A stretch of DNA of 64,000 nucleotides, from positions 62,001 through 126,000 of the forward strand of contig NZ_QGLE01000010.1 in NCBI RefSeq assembly GCF_003173035.1, written 5' to 3'. Below the pieces are notes generated by a model that saw only the letters and a list, made by a program, of their open reading frames with translations, did not search any database and was not told the origin of the DNA. Position 1 is the first letter of the stretch; each line of letters opens with the position of its first letter. This document shows, piece by piece, positions 8,014 to 16,318 of this stretch. The position numbers and the translations under genes were made by a program. The stretch is from Zavarzinia aquatilis. Lineage in GTDB: Bacteria; Pseudomonadota; Alphaproteobacteria; Zavarziniales; Zavarziniaceae.

Positions 8014-8829
8014 ATGAGCGACCGTCACGACGCCAACCGCCGCCATTGGGACGAAGTCACGGCCCTGCACCGCGACTCGGCCTTCTATGACGTCGAGGGC
8101 TTCCTCGCCGGGCGCTGCACCGTCGGCCCCCTCGAGCGGGAGGCGCTGTCGCCCCTGCTGCGTAAATCCCTGCTGCACCTGCAGTGCCATTTCGGGCTCG
8201 ATACCCTCAGCCTGCTGCGCCTCGGCGCCTCGCGGGTGACCGGGGTCGATATCTCGCCCGCCGCGATCCGCGAGGCGGAAAGCCTCGCCGAGAAGCTGAA
8301 ACTGTCGGCCTGGGCCGATTTCGTCGAAGCCGACGTGGCGGCACTCGACCTCGGCAGCCGTTTCGACCGTATCTTCACCTCGCATGGCGCCATCAACTGG
8401 CTGTCGGATATTGGCGCCTGGGGCCGGGTCATCGCCCGCCACCTCGCCCCCGACGGGCTGTTCTACATGATGGAGGCGCATCCGCTCGGCCTCGCCCTCG
8501 ACGTGGACGAGACGGGCCGGCTGTACCAGCGTTTCGACTATTTCCACAAGGACGAGCCGGTCGCCCTCGACGGCGTGCCCGATTACGCCGTGCCCGACTA
8601 TGTGCCGCGCGAAGCCGGCCTTGGCTGGACCTGGACCATCGCCGACATCATGGCGGCGCTGGAGGCGGCCGGACTGACCGTGTTCGAGTTCCGCGAATAT
8701 CCCTTCGCCGCCTGGGCGGCCCTGCCCGGCATGGTGCCCGACAAGAGCCGCGCCTATTGGCACCGGCCGGCGGAAGCAGGGCCGGACACGCCCCTGCTGT
8801 TCAGCCTGAAGGCCCGCCACACCGCTTGA
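8014..8829 (+). CDS. Class I SAM-dependent methyltransferase
   Basis: A 271-residue cytoplasmic methyltransferase. The SAM-binding fold starts near residue 53: motif I LHLQCHFGLDTLSLLRLG, followed by the acidic end of strand 2 (VTGVDISPAAI), motif II/III residues around VEADVAALDL and a DRIFTSHGAINWL post-motif. Motif I has QCHFG in place of the usual DxGxG, a known variant in the Methyltransf_11/25 group found in small-molecule methyltransferases. The substrate is unknown. It is preceded by a palindromic intergenic element and followed by a VOC gene about 50 bases on. Confidence 0.85.
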   Translation: MSDRHDANRRHWDEVTALHRDSAFYDVEGFLAGRCTVGPLEREALSPLLRKSLLHLQCHFGLDTLSLLRLGASRVTGVDISPAAIREAESLAEKLKLSAWADFVEADVAALDLGSRFDRIFTSHGAINWLSDIGAWGRVIARHLAPDGLFYMMEAHPLGLALDVDETGRLYQRFDYFHKDEPVALDGVPDYAVPDYVPREAGLGWTWTIADIMAALEAAGLTVFEFREYPFAAWAALPGMVPDKSRAYWHRPAEAGPDTPLLFSLKARHTA

Positions 8830-8878
8830 CTCTTCGCCCGCCCGGAAAGAACATAACAGGAACAAACGGGAGGCGAAG

Positions 8879-9337
8879 ATGGTGAAGGCGATACCGGATG
8901 GCTATGAGGCCACCACCCCCTATCTGATCGTCGACGGCGCGGCGGCGGCGATCGACTTCTATGTCGCAGCCTTCGGCGCGACCGAGCTGTTCCGCATCGC
9001 CGCCCCGGGCGACCGTATCGGCCATGCCGAACTGCGCCTTGGCCGGGGCGTGATCATGCTGGCCGACCCCTTCCCCGAAATGGGCGCCCTGCCGCCGGAG
9101 AAGGGCAAGCCGGTGCCGGTCAGCTTTGTCTTCTACTGCGCCGATGTCGACGCGGTGGCGGCCAGGGCGGTGGCGCTGGGCGCGCGTTTGCGCGGCGCGA
9201 TCGAGGACAAGTTCTATGGCGACCGCATGGCCAGCCTGATCGACCCCTTCGGCCATTGCTGGCATGTCTCGACCCATGTCGAGGATGTCGCCCCGGACGA
9301 GCTGGACCGCCGCGCCAAGGCCGCCATGGGCGGCTAG
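8879..9337 (+). CDS. VOC family (glyoxalase/PhnB-like) protein
   Basis: The 152-residue protein has two beta-alpha-beta-beta-beta modules of the vicinal oxygen chelate fold: TPYLIVDGAAAAIDFY opens the first and VSFVFYCADVDAVAARAV the second. Candidate ligand residues are the His in IGHAELRLG and the acidic/His residues in the last strand (DPFGHCWHV). PhnB-like members often bind divalent metal, but the reaction is not assignable. AGGCGAAG precedes the ATG. It lies just downstream of the methyltransferase in the same direction. Confidence 0.85.
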   Translation: MVKAIPDGYEATTPYLIVDGAAAAIDFYVAAFGATELFRIAAPGDRIGHAELRLGRGVIMLADPFPEMGALPPEKGKPVPVSFVFYCADVDAVAARAVALGARLRGAIEDKFYGDRMASLIDPFGHCWHVSTHVEDVAPDELDRRAKAAMGG

Positions 9338-9356
9338 GGCCGCCTGCCCCAGCCCT

Positions 9357-9438
9357 CGTCGCCCCGGCGCAGGCCGGGGCCTTCGGACGAGAAAGGCGCC
9401 CTTGCCGGCCCGAGATGCCGGCCTTCGCCGGCATGACG
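9357..9438. repeat. Dispersed palindromic repeat, copy A
   Basis: The left arm CGCCCCGGCGCAGGCCGGGG (from 9359) and right arm GATGCCGGCCTTCGCCGGC (from 9413) are each self-complementary and bracket a short GACGAGAAAGGCGC core. The same architecture recurs at 39257-39400 and 52016-52094. This is a REP-like intergenic element between a VOC gene and a convergent oxidoreductase gene. Confidence 0.7.
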
Positions 9439-9483
9439 AAAGGGGAGAAGCCGCCCTTCTTGCGACGAAGGCGGCCCCGGGCG

Positions 9484-10458
9484 TTACATGGTCACGACCA
9501 CCTTGCCGGTGACGCGGCGCTCCATCATGTCGCGGATCGCCTGGCCGCCCTCGGCCAGGGGATAGGTCTTGCTGACCAGCGGCTTGATCTTGCCTTCCTC
9601 GTAAAGGCGGATCAGTTCGGCGACATTCTCGCGGTGCAGATCCGGCTCGCGCACGGTGAAGGCGCCCCAGAACACGCCGACGATCTCGCAGCCCTTGAGC
9701 AGGGCGAGGTTGAGCGGGATCGACGGGATCGGGCCGGACGCGAAGCCGACGACGAGGAGGCGGCCCTTCCAGGCCATGGAGCGCAGCGCCTGTTCGGAAT
9801 AATCGCCGCCAACAGGATCGTAGACGACGTCGACGCCATCGGGCGCCAATGCCTTCAGGCGCTCGCGCAGGCCCTCGCGGCTGTAGACGATGGCTTCGTC
9901 GGCGCCGTGGCGCTTCGCCAGTTCCGCCTTCTCGTCGGTCGAGACCCCGGCGATCACGCGGGCGCCCATGGCCTTGCCCAGTTCGACCGCGGCGAGGCCG
10001 ACGCCACCCGCGGCGCCCAGCACCAGCAGGGTCTCGCCCTTCTGCAGACGGGCGCGCTGCTTCAGCGCGTGGTGCGAGGTGGCATAGGTCATCAGGAAGG
10101 CCGCGCCCTCCTCGAAGGACATGGACGGCGGCAGGGGCGCGAGCCGGTCGGGGGTGACCGCGATTTCCTCGGCGAAGGCCCCCCAGCCGGTCATGACGAT
10201 GACCCTATCGCCCACGGCAAAGCCCGAAACCCGCTCGCCCACCTCGGTCACGACACCGGCGGCCTCGCCGCCCGGGGCGAAGGGCATCTCCGGCTTGAAC
10301 TGATACTTGCCCTGGATGATCAGCACGTCGGGAAAATTGACCCCGGCGGCGTGCAGGCGCACCCGGACCTCGCCCTTGCCCAGCGCGGGCGCCGGGCCAT
10401 CCTCCAGCATGAGGGATTCCGGCGGGCCATAGGCCTTGCACAGCAGTTGCTTCACCAC
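9484..10458 (-). CDS. Quinone oxidoreductase-like MDR family NADPH reductase
   Basis: A 324-residue zinc-free medium-chain reductase of the QOR group. The N-terminal GroES-like domain carries AGVNFPDVLIIQGKY and GGEAAGVVTEVG; the Rossmann domain carries the AxxGxxG nucleotide motif in LGAAGGVGLAAVELGKAMG near residues 145-163. Catalytic zinc ligands are absent. It should reduce quinones or activated alkenes with NADPH. The start is GTG at 10458, with a GGGAGGAG ribosome-binding site a few bases upstream. The gene is convergent with the VOC gene, separated from it by repeat copy A. Confidence 0.88.
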   Translation of the reverse strand: MVKQLLCKAYGPPESLMLEDGPAPALGKGEVRVRLHAAGVNFPDVLIIQGKYQFKPEMPFAPGGEAAGVVTEVGERVSGFAVGDRVIVMTGWGAFAEEIAVTPDRLAPLPPSMSFEEGAAFLMTYATSHHALKQRARLQKGETLLVLGAAGGVGLAAVELGKAMGARVIAGVSTDEKAELAKRHGADEAIVYSREGLRERLKALAPDGVDVVYDPVGGDYSEQALRSMAWKGRLLVVGFASGPIPSIPLNLALLKGCEIVGVFWGAFTVREPDLHRENVAELIRLYEEGKIKPLVSKTYPLAEGGQAIRDMMERRVTGKVVVTM

Positions 10459-10520
10459 GGGCTCTCTCCTCCCAGACTTTCATTGTTCGAGTTCTGGGGT
10501 GTCCCGTTCGGAAAATCCGG

Positions 10521-11528
10521 TCAAGCCCAATCCGGGGCGAGGCGCAGCGCGCCGACCTCGTCCCCCGCCCAGTTGCGCAACAGGGGCGCCAACAGGTCGG
10601 CGATGTCGCCCCGCGCCTCCGGCCGGATCTGGCCGAAGCGGTCGAGCAGGGCGGCGACGAGAAGTTCCGCCGCCCTTGTGCCGCCGTCGTCGATCTTCAA
10701 CGCGAGTCCAAGCCCGAGGGCAGGCAGGATACCGATATAGACCGCCTCTGCCCCGACCTTGACCACGGTGCCGGGCGCGGCGGCCCGCATCAGCCGGGTG
10801 CAGGCCCGGCCCGTGCCGGCGACCAGTTCGGGGTGGGCGGCCATGGCGGCGCGCAGGCGCGACACCGCCTCCGCCCGGGCCGGGGGCAAACCGTCCGGCG
10901 CCGCGATCCGCGCCATGGCGAGGGCAAGGCCCTGCAAGGGCAAGGCGGGTGCCGGGGCGGCGCAGCCGTCGATGCCGAAGGCCATGTCCTCGCCTGCGCC
11001 GGTCAGGCCGGCGACGGCGGCGAAGACCGCCTGCTGCACCGGGTGCTCCCGGCGGTTATAGCCGGCAGCCCGGGCGCCGAGGTGCCGCGCGAGGGTAAGG
11101 AAGCCCGCGTGCTTGCCCGAGCAATTGTTGTGCAGGCGGCAGGGGTGGCGCCCCTCGCGGATCATCGCCTCGGCCGCCGGGACGTAGGCCGGCATCTGCG
11201 GTCCGCAGACAAGGTCGGCCTCGCCCCGACCGATCCGCGCCAGCCAGGCGCCAACCGCCTCGACATGCATCGCCTCGCCGCTGTGACTGGCGCAGGCAAG
11301 GGCGAGTTCCGCCGGGGTGCAGGCGAAGGCGTCGGCCGCGCCGCTTTCGATGAGCGGAATGGCCTGCAGGATTTTCATCGAGGAGCGCGGGAAAGTGACG
11401 CGCCCGATCTCGCCCCTTGCGGCGACCAGCCGGCCGGCGGCGTCGACCACGGCATAGGCGCCGCGATGGCGGCTTTCGACGAGGCCACCCCGCGTCGCTT
11501 CGACAAGGACGGGGTTGGCCGGGCTCAA
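10521..11528 (-). CDS. L-asparaginase II family (SxxK type, AnsA-like)
   Basis: Hydrolyses L-asparagine to aspartate and ammonia. The 335-residue product is a PF06089-type asparaginase, unrelated to the E. coli AnsA/AnsB fold. Its active-site set matches that described for Rhizobium etli ReAV: Ser49-x-x-Lys52 in FPRSSMKILQ, a Ser in SHSGE (81-84), Cys136 and Lys139 in NNCSGKH, and a later Cys in GIDGCAAPA, the last three being the zinc site in ReAV. The start is a TTG at 11528 that overlaps the TGA of the upstream SH3 gene, which places NPVLVEATRGGLVESR at the N-terminus as in relatives. A longer frame upstream is the shadow of the SH3 gene. Confidence 0.88.
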   Translation of the reverse strand: MSPANPVLVEATRGGLVESRHRGAYAVVDAAGRLVAARGEIGRVTFPRSSMKILQAIPLIESGAADAFACTPAELALACASHSGEAMHVEAVGAWLARIGRGEADLVCGPQMPAYVPAAEAMIREGRHPCRLHNNCSGKHAGFLTLARHLGARAAGYNRREHPVQQAVFAAVAGLTGAGEDMAFGIDGCAAPAPALPLQGLALAMARIAAPDGLPPARAEAVSRLRAAMAAHPELVAGTGRACTRLMRAAAPGTVVKVGAEAVYIGILPALGLGLALKIDDGGTRAAELLVAALLDRFGQIRPEARGDIADLLAPLLRNWAGDEVGALRLAPDWA

Positions 11529-12076
11529 TTGATGACTTCGTCGGCGTAGATGCCCCAGAGCCAGTCCCGCTTCAGCCAGCCCCGGCTGTCCTGCACCTTG
11601 ACCCGGCACCAGTCCGCCTTGCACCGCTCCACGCGGACGATCACGCCGGGCTCCAGCCGCAGCAGGGGCCGCGCGTCCTCGCCCGCGTCGTCGCGCAGCA
11701 CGCGGATCGCGCCTTCGACCGAGGCGAAACGCTTGCCCGAGAGCAGGCTCTTGTGCACCCAGCCGACCGAACCATCGTGGTCGCGGATTTTGCGCCAATA
11801 TTCGAATTCGGCCACGATCTCGACCGGCAGGCTCGAGCGGACATATTTCCAGGCGATCGGATATTGCGAGCCGGGGCCGGTGCGGACGTTGATCTCGCTC
11901 GAGCCGAGGGAGGCGAAACGCGGCAGGCGCGGCCCCGCTTCCCCGGGCTCGCCCGCCGGTGCCTCCTCGCCGGACGCGGGCGCGCCGGTGCCGTCCTGGG
12001 CGAGGGCCGGCAGGGCGCCCCCGAGCGCGAGGACGAAAAACAGGCAGGCGGGAACAAGCGAGGACAAAGGGATCAT
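11525..12076 (-). CDS. Exported SH3 domain-containing protein
   Basis: The 183-residue protein has a signal peptide (IPLSSLVPACLFFVLALGG, cleaved near ALAQ, residue 27), a Pro/Gly/Glu-rich linker, and two bacterial SH3 repeats: one around residues 58-115 (NVRTGPGSQYPI...GWVHKSLLSGKR) and one around 120-178 (RVERCKADWCRVKV...GWLKRDWLWG). Such proteins usually act at the cell wall. It is common in alphaproteobacteria, sometimes beside a D-2-hydroxyacid dehydrogenase as here (divergent). Its stop overlaps the TTG start of the asparaginase gene, so translation of the two is probably coupled. Confidence 0.85.
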   Translation of the reverse strand: MIPLSSLVPACLFFVLALGGALPALAQDGTGAPASGEEAPAGEPGEAGPRLPRFASLGSSEINVRTGPGSQYPIAWKYVRSSLPVEIVAEFEYWRKIRDHDGSVGWVHKSLLSGKRFASVEGAIRVLRDDAGEDARPLLRLEPGVIVRVERCKADWCRVKVQDSRGWLKRDWLWGIYADEVIN

Positions 12077-12277
12077 CTCGAAATATCGGCAGGCACGCCG
12101 GGGGTCGAATCGTCTTGTCGCCACTGTCGTTGCGCGGCGCGCCGCGGTCAAGGCGGCGCCCGTCGCCGCAGTCCCGGATTTCCGGCGAACGCCGGCTTTG
12201 AACCTGTCGCCAAACCTGCTAGGAAGGGCCATGTTCTGCCGCGGAAGGCAAGGTCCGCAGCACCCAGGGAGAGGATG

Positions 12278-13264
12278 ATGCCAGTCAAGAAGCCGCTCGT
12301 GATCGTCACGCGAAAACTGCCCGAAGCGATCGAGACGCGGATGATGGAGCTGTTCAATACCAAGCTCAATCCCGACGATCACCCCCTGAGCCAGGCCGAG
12401 CTGATCGAGGCGGTGAAAACCGCCGACGTGCTCGTTCCGACGGTGACCGACCGGATCGACGGCCGCATCCTCGCCCATGCCAATCCCAATCTGCGGCTGA
12501 TCGCCAATTTCGGCACCGGCGTCGACCATATCGACCTCGCCGCCGCCCGCCAGCGCGGCATCACCGTGACCAACACCCCGGGCGTCCTGACCGAGGACAC
12601 GGCGGACATGACGATCGCCCTCATCCTCGCCACCTCGCGCCGCCTGGCCGAGGGCGAGCGGGTGATCCGCACCAGCGAATGGGGCGGCTGGTCGCCGACC
12701 TGGATGCTGGGCCGCCGCATCTGGGGCAAGCGCCTCGGCATCATCGGCATGGGCCGCATCGGCACCGCCGTCGCCCGCCGCGCCCGCGCCTTCGGCATGT
12801 CGATCCACTACCACAACCGCAACCGGGTGTCGGAAGACATCGAGCACGAACTCGAGGCGACCTATTGGGAAAGCCTCGACCAGATGATGGCCCGCATGGA
12901 CATCCTCTCGGTCAATTGCCCCCATACCCCGGCGACCTATCACCTGCTGTCGGCGCGGCGCCTGAAGCTGCTGCAGAAGCATTCGATCCTGGTCAACACC
13001 GCGCGCGGCGAAGTGATCGACGAGAATGCCCTGACCCGGATGCTGGTCGGCGGCGAGATCGCCGGCGCCGGCCTCGACGTGTTCGAGCACGAACCGGCGG
13101 TGAACCCCAAGCTGGTCGCGCTCGACAATGTCGTGCTGCTGCCGCACATGGGCTCCGCCACCATCGAGGGCCGCCTCGACATGGGCGAGAAGGTGATCAT
13201 CAACATCAAGACCTTCGCCGACGGCCACCGCCCGCCGGACCGCGTGCTCGAAGGCCTGCTGTAA
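12278..13264 (+). CDS. D-2-hydroxyacid dehydrogenase (glyoxylate/hydroxypyruvate reductase type)
   Basis: NAD(P)H-dependent reductase of 328 residues. The catalytic domain contains ANFGTGVDHIDL; the nucleotide domain contains the Rossmann motif GMGRIGTAVARRARAFG near residue 155. The catalytic triad is visible as Arg in NTARGEVID, Glu in LDVFEHEP and His in LLPHMGSAT. Sequence pattern is closest to GyaR/D-glycerate dehydrogenases, so glyoxylate or hydroxypyruvate is the likely substrate. AGGGAG precedes ATG 12278; ATG 12275 is an alternative. It is divergent from the SH3 gene across about 200 bases and ends at a strong terminator. Confidence 0.92.
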   Translation: MPVKKPLVIVTRKLPEAIETRMMELFNTKLNPDDHPLSQAELIEAVKTADVLVPTVTDRIDGRILAHANPNLRLIANFGTGVDHIDLAAARQRGITVTNTPGVLTEDTADMTIALILATSRRLAEGERVIRTSEWGGWSPTWMLGRRIWGKRLGIIGMGRIGTAVARRARAFGMSIHYHNRNRVSEDIEHELEATYWESLDQMMARMDILSVNCPHTPATYHLLSARRLKLLQKHSILVNTARGEVIDENALTRMLVGGEIAGAGLDVFEHEPAVNPKLVALDNVVLLPHMGSATIEGRLDMGEKVIINIKTFADGHRPPDRVLEGLL

Positions 13265-13270
13265 GCGACC

Positions 13271-13302
13271 AGCCCCGCCCTTACCGGCGGGGCTTTTCGT
13301 TT
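13271..13302 (+). terminator. Rho-independent terminator
   Basis: AGCCCCGCC (13271-13279) pairs perfectly with GGCGGGGCT (13286-13294) around a six-base loop, followed by TTTCGTTT. It closes the hydroxyacid dehydrogenase unit. Confidence 0.9.
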
Positions 13303-13377
13303 CTACTCCGAACGGACGTTGCTTCCGGCCGTCTCCGACCGCACTTCTCAGGGCGGGGATACGCAAGGGAAGACGCC

Positions 13378-13818
13378 ATGGCCAGCCGCAACATCAGCTT
13401 CAACGTCACGATCAGGGCGCCGCGCCCGCTGGTCTATTCCTGGGTCGGCGATCACGAGAAATTCGGCTCGCTGCTGCCCGGCCGGACGACGCGGATCGTC
13501 GATGGCACGGGCGCGGGCGGCGTCAATGGCGAAGGCTCGGTCCGGCGGGTGTCCTTCGGCGTCAGCTACACCGACGAAAAGGTAACGGCGGCGGTGCCCG
13601 ACGAATATGTCGAATACACGGTCGTCGACGGCAGCCCGGTGAAGAACCACCTCGGCCGCATCCGGCTTTCAGATGCCCCGGGTGGCGCCACCGCCATCGA
13701 CTACCGGATCGAGTTCGACCCGCGCATTCCCTTCACCGGCCTGCCGACGGAATGGCTGGTGCGCGCCATCATCGGCGGCGGCCTCGCCAAGCTGAAGCGC
13801 AAGCTGGAGGCGGCCTGA
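13378..13818 (+). CDS. SRPBCC (START-like) family protein
   Basis: The 146-residue product has the polyketide-cyclase/dehydrase-like SRPBCC pattern: an N-terminal strand with SFNVTIRAPRPLVYSWV, a middle GVNGEGSVRRVSFG hairpin and a C-terminal amphipathic helix (LVRAIIGGGLAKLKRKLE). The fold forms a hydrophobic pocket for lipid or aromatic ligands; the ligand is unknown. ATG 13378 follows AGGGAAGACGCC, a fair ribosome-binding site. It is a lone gene between a terminator and the first RTX gene. Confidence 0.8.
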   Translation: MASRNISFNVTIRAPRPLVYSWVGDHEKFGSLLPGRTTRIVDGTGAGGVNGEGSVRRVSFGVSYTDEKVTAAVPDEYVEYTVVDGSPVKNHLGRIRLSDAPGGATAIDYRIEFDPRIPFTGLPTEWLVRAIIGGGLAKLKRKLEAA

Positions 13819-13885
13819 GATGCGCGACACGCCCAACGGTAGTGTTAGATTCGTGGATGTTTAAAGAAAATTAACACCCGCTTCG

Positions 13886-13913
13886 TTGACCCCCAACTCC
13901 AGATTGCTATCTT
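13886..13913 (+). promoter_or_regulatory. Candidate promoter of RTX gene 1
   Basis: TTGACC (13886-13891), 16 bases, TATCTT (13908-13913), 29 bases before the ATG at 13943. The surrounding 120 bases are conspicuously AT-rich for this genome. ATTGCT and AGCAAT (about 13903-13926) form an inverted repeat around the -10 box, a possible operator. Confidence 0.5.
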
Positions 13914-13942
13914 AAATTGAGCAATTGGGGTTGGGTGCGAAT

Positions 13943-16255
13943 ATGGCCATTGTAAACGGGACGAATAAGGCGAACACGCTTACGGGCACGGACGCCGCGG
14001 ACGAAATCAACGGCGAAGGCGGCAACGACGTTCTGATCGGTGGTGAGGGAAGCGACGCGCTTGACGGTGGCGGTGGCAACGACACGGCTGTCTATGAAGG
14101 TCCACGATCACGCTACATCGTCTATGCCGATCCATGGGACACTTATTATGTTGTTGATACGCTTTCAGTTGCCGGCAAATCCAGTACCGACAGCCTGTGG
14201 AGCATTGAGTATCTGCAATTTTCCGATGGTCAGGTAAGCACCACCGCGACGGCGACAGCACTCGGGCAATTGATCCATGTCGACGGCGATAGGGCCGAGG
14301 AGGAATTCGCCACTCCGACCTATACTGACCTCCCTATCGCCACGGATGGAAATGATTCGCTGGAAGGAGGCACTGGTTACGACGTCATTGCCTTCGGCCG
14401 GGGCGAGGATTTCGTCGATGGCGGCGCCGGAAACGACATCATTGAAGGATATGGCGCTGAGGTTGTCAAAGTTGCCGACAGTGACACCTATACAGTAGTT
14501 GGCAGCGACAACCTCAAGGGTGGGGCCGGGGACGACGAAATCTTCGCTGGATATGGCGCCTATGTCGATGGCGGCGCCGGGTATGACCTCGTTCATCTTG
14601 AACTGATCGTTCAGTGGGAGCACTGGGTCGCGCATTCGATTCTGGCAACAGCGAACACTCTCGGTCTGAACGTCGACCTCCGTCAGGCTGATGCGGGGAC
14701 TGTGGCTCTTGCAATCGGCGGTCTTGGCAACATCACCGTGACGCTGAAGGATATCGAGCGGTTTGAAATTACCTTCGGTAGCGGCGCGGACACCGTGACA
14801 GGTGGCGAGGGCGATGACGAACTACACGGTGATTCCTACAATTTCCCCGGGGGCGACGACTTATTGCATGGCGCTGGTGGGCACGATGTTCTTAACGGCC
14901 AAGACGGAAGTGACCGCCTCTACGGCGATGCCGGCAACGACACCCTGGATGGCGGCACGGCCTCTCCCGGGTATGACGACGACGAGACAGACTTCCTTTT
15001 TGGGGGCGACGGCGACGACAGTCTGATCGGACGAAGGGGCGACAATCTCGATGGGGGCTCGGGATATGACACCGCAACTCTGCTCCTTTGGGCTTCCGAT
15101 TTCAGCTACGCGATCGACCTCAGTGCACTGTCCGCGCCCGACACCCCCTTGGTTCTTGGTGACGGGACGTCTGTGGTCCGGGTGGAACGGATCACTCAGA
15201 TCTCATTCGGGAGCGGCAGCGACAAAAGCCTCGGCACCTCTCAAGCGGATGAATTCTGGGGAGATGCCGGTGACGATGCCCTTTATGGTCGCGGGGGCAG
15301 CGATCTTCTTTTCGGTGAAACAGGCAACGATATTTTGAATGGCGGCGCCGGAGTCGACAAAATGTATGGCGGCGCGGGTAATGACATTTATTACGTCGAC
15401 GAAATCAATGATGTGGTCGACGATGACGAAGGCACTGATACAGTAAGGTCTACCGCTACAGATTACACCTTGCCCGATGGCGTAGATAATCTCGCGCTGA
15501 TAGGCGCCGAAAATATAAACGGATCTGGAAATTACGGATCAAATATATTGACCGGCAATGCGGGCAACAACTATCTCTTTGGCCTCGCAGGAAAGGACAC
15601 ACTTATCGGCGGCAATGGCGATGACCTCTTGGATGGCGGCACCAGCACCGATGTGATGCGTGGCGGAAGAGGCTCGGACATTTATATTGTTGATAACGCT
15701 GGTGACGTGATCGAGGAAGTGTCCGGAACGGATACAGTCCAGACCAAATTAACAATTTATACGTTGACCGATGGGATCGAAAATCTTGTCTTCACTGTTG
15801 GCCGCGACAACGTCGGGTTTGGCAATGCCGCAGCAAATACTGTGACGGGGAACAGCAAGGCCGACGACCTGTCGGGCTTGGATGGAAATGACATCCTTTC
15901 GGGCGGGGCTGGTAACGACACGCTTAGAGGGGGGGCAGGAGCCGATCTGCTGAAAGGCGGCGCCGGGGCCGACCGTTTTGTTTTCGACATGCCCGGCGAT
16001 GGCGCCGATCAGATCGACGATTTTTCGTTTGGCGACCTAATCGTCCTGGACAGAACGGGCTTTGGCATCGCGCCGGAAAGCACCCTTGCATTGACCGTCG
16101 GTGGCAGTTCAAGGGGACTGCAAGGTGACCGTCTCTATTATCATGACACGACCGGACGCCTGTTCTGGCACGATGGCGAAACGGACACGCTTGAGTTGAT
16201 CGCGAAGATAGCGGGCAAGCCTGTGCTCAGGATTGAGGATTTTGCCCTAGTCTGA
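13943..16255 (+). CDS. RTX hemolysin-type calcium-binding repeat protein 1
   Basis: The 770-residue secreted protein has no signal peptide and carries several blocks of GGxGxDxLx nonapeptides (about residues 18-45, 135-150, 280-340, 430-470, 530-560 and 630-665) separated by non-repetitive strands. The tail (ADQIDDFSFGDLIVLD, ending DFALV) is typical of type I secretion substrates. RTX repeats fold as calcium-bound beta-rolls outside the cell. No protease, lipase or other enzyme motif is visible, so an adhesin or surface-layer role is only a guess. Base composition is visibly more AT-rich than its neighbours (for example 15500-15560), which suggests acquisition or relaxed codon use. ATG 13943 is preferred to TTG 13925. 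No ABC/HlyD/TolC export genes are adjacent. Confidence 0.85.
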   Translation: MAIVNGTNKANTLTGTDAADEINGEGGNDVLIGGEGSDALDGGGGNDTAVYEGPRSRYIVYADPWDTYYVVDTLSVAGKSSTDSLWSIEYLQFSDGQVSTTATATALGQLIHVDGDRAEEEFATPTYTDLPIATDGNDSLEGGTGYDVIAFGRGEDFVDGGAGNDIIEGYGAEVVKVADSDTYTVVGSDNLKGGAGDDEIFAGYGAYVDGGAGYDLVHLELIVQWEHWVAHSILATANTLGLNVDLRQADAGTVALAIGGLGNITVTLKDIERFEITFGSGADTVTGGEGDDELHGDSYNFPGGDDLLHGAGGHDVLNGQDGSDRLYGDAGNDTLDGGTASPGYDDDETDFLFGGDGDDSLIGRRGDNLDGGSGYDTATLLLWASDFSYAIDLSALSAPDTPLVLGDGTSVVRVERITQISFGSGSDKSLGTSQADEFWGDAGDDALYGRGGSDLLFGETGNDILNGGAGVDKMYGGAGNDIYYVDEINDVVDDDEGTDTVRSTATDYTLPDGVDNLALIGAENINGSGNYGSNILTGNAGNNYLFGLAGKDTLIGGNGDDLLDGGTSTDVMRGGRGSDIYIVDNAGDVIEEVSGTDTVQTKLTIYTLTDGIENLVFTVGRDNVGFGNAAANTVTGNSKADDLSGLDGNDILSGGAGNDTLRGGAGADLLKGGAGADRFVFDMPGDGADQIDDFSFGDLIVLDRTGFGIAPESTLALTVGGSSRGLQGDRLYYHDTTGRLFWHDGETDTLELIAKIAGKPVLRIEDFALV

Positions 16256-16295
16256 ACCTGTCGCCGAAGCCGTGGAGCGGTGTAAACGCGACATG

Positions 16296-16318
16296 GCAGC
16301 CTCAGTAACCGAGGCTGC
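16296..16318 (-). terminator. Hairpin overlapping the chrR stop codon
   Basis: GCAGCCTC (16296-16303) is exactly inverted at 16311-16318 around a seven-base loop. It covers the chrR stop codon in the short gap to the convergent RTX gene. There is no T run, so it may protect the 3' end rather than terminate. Confidence 0.4.
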
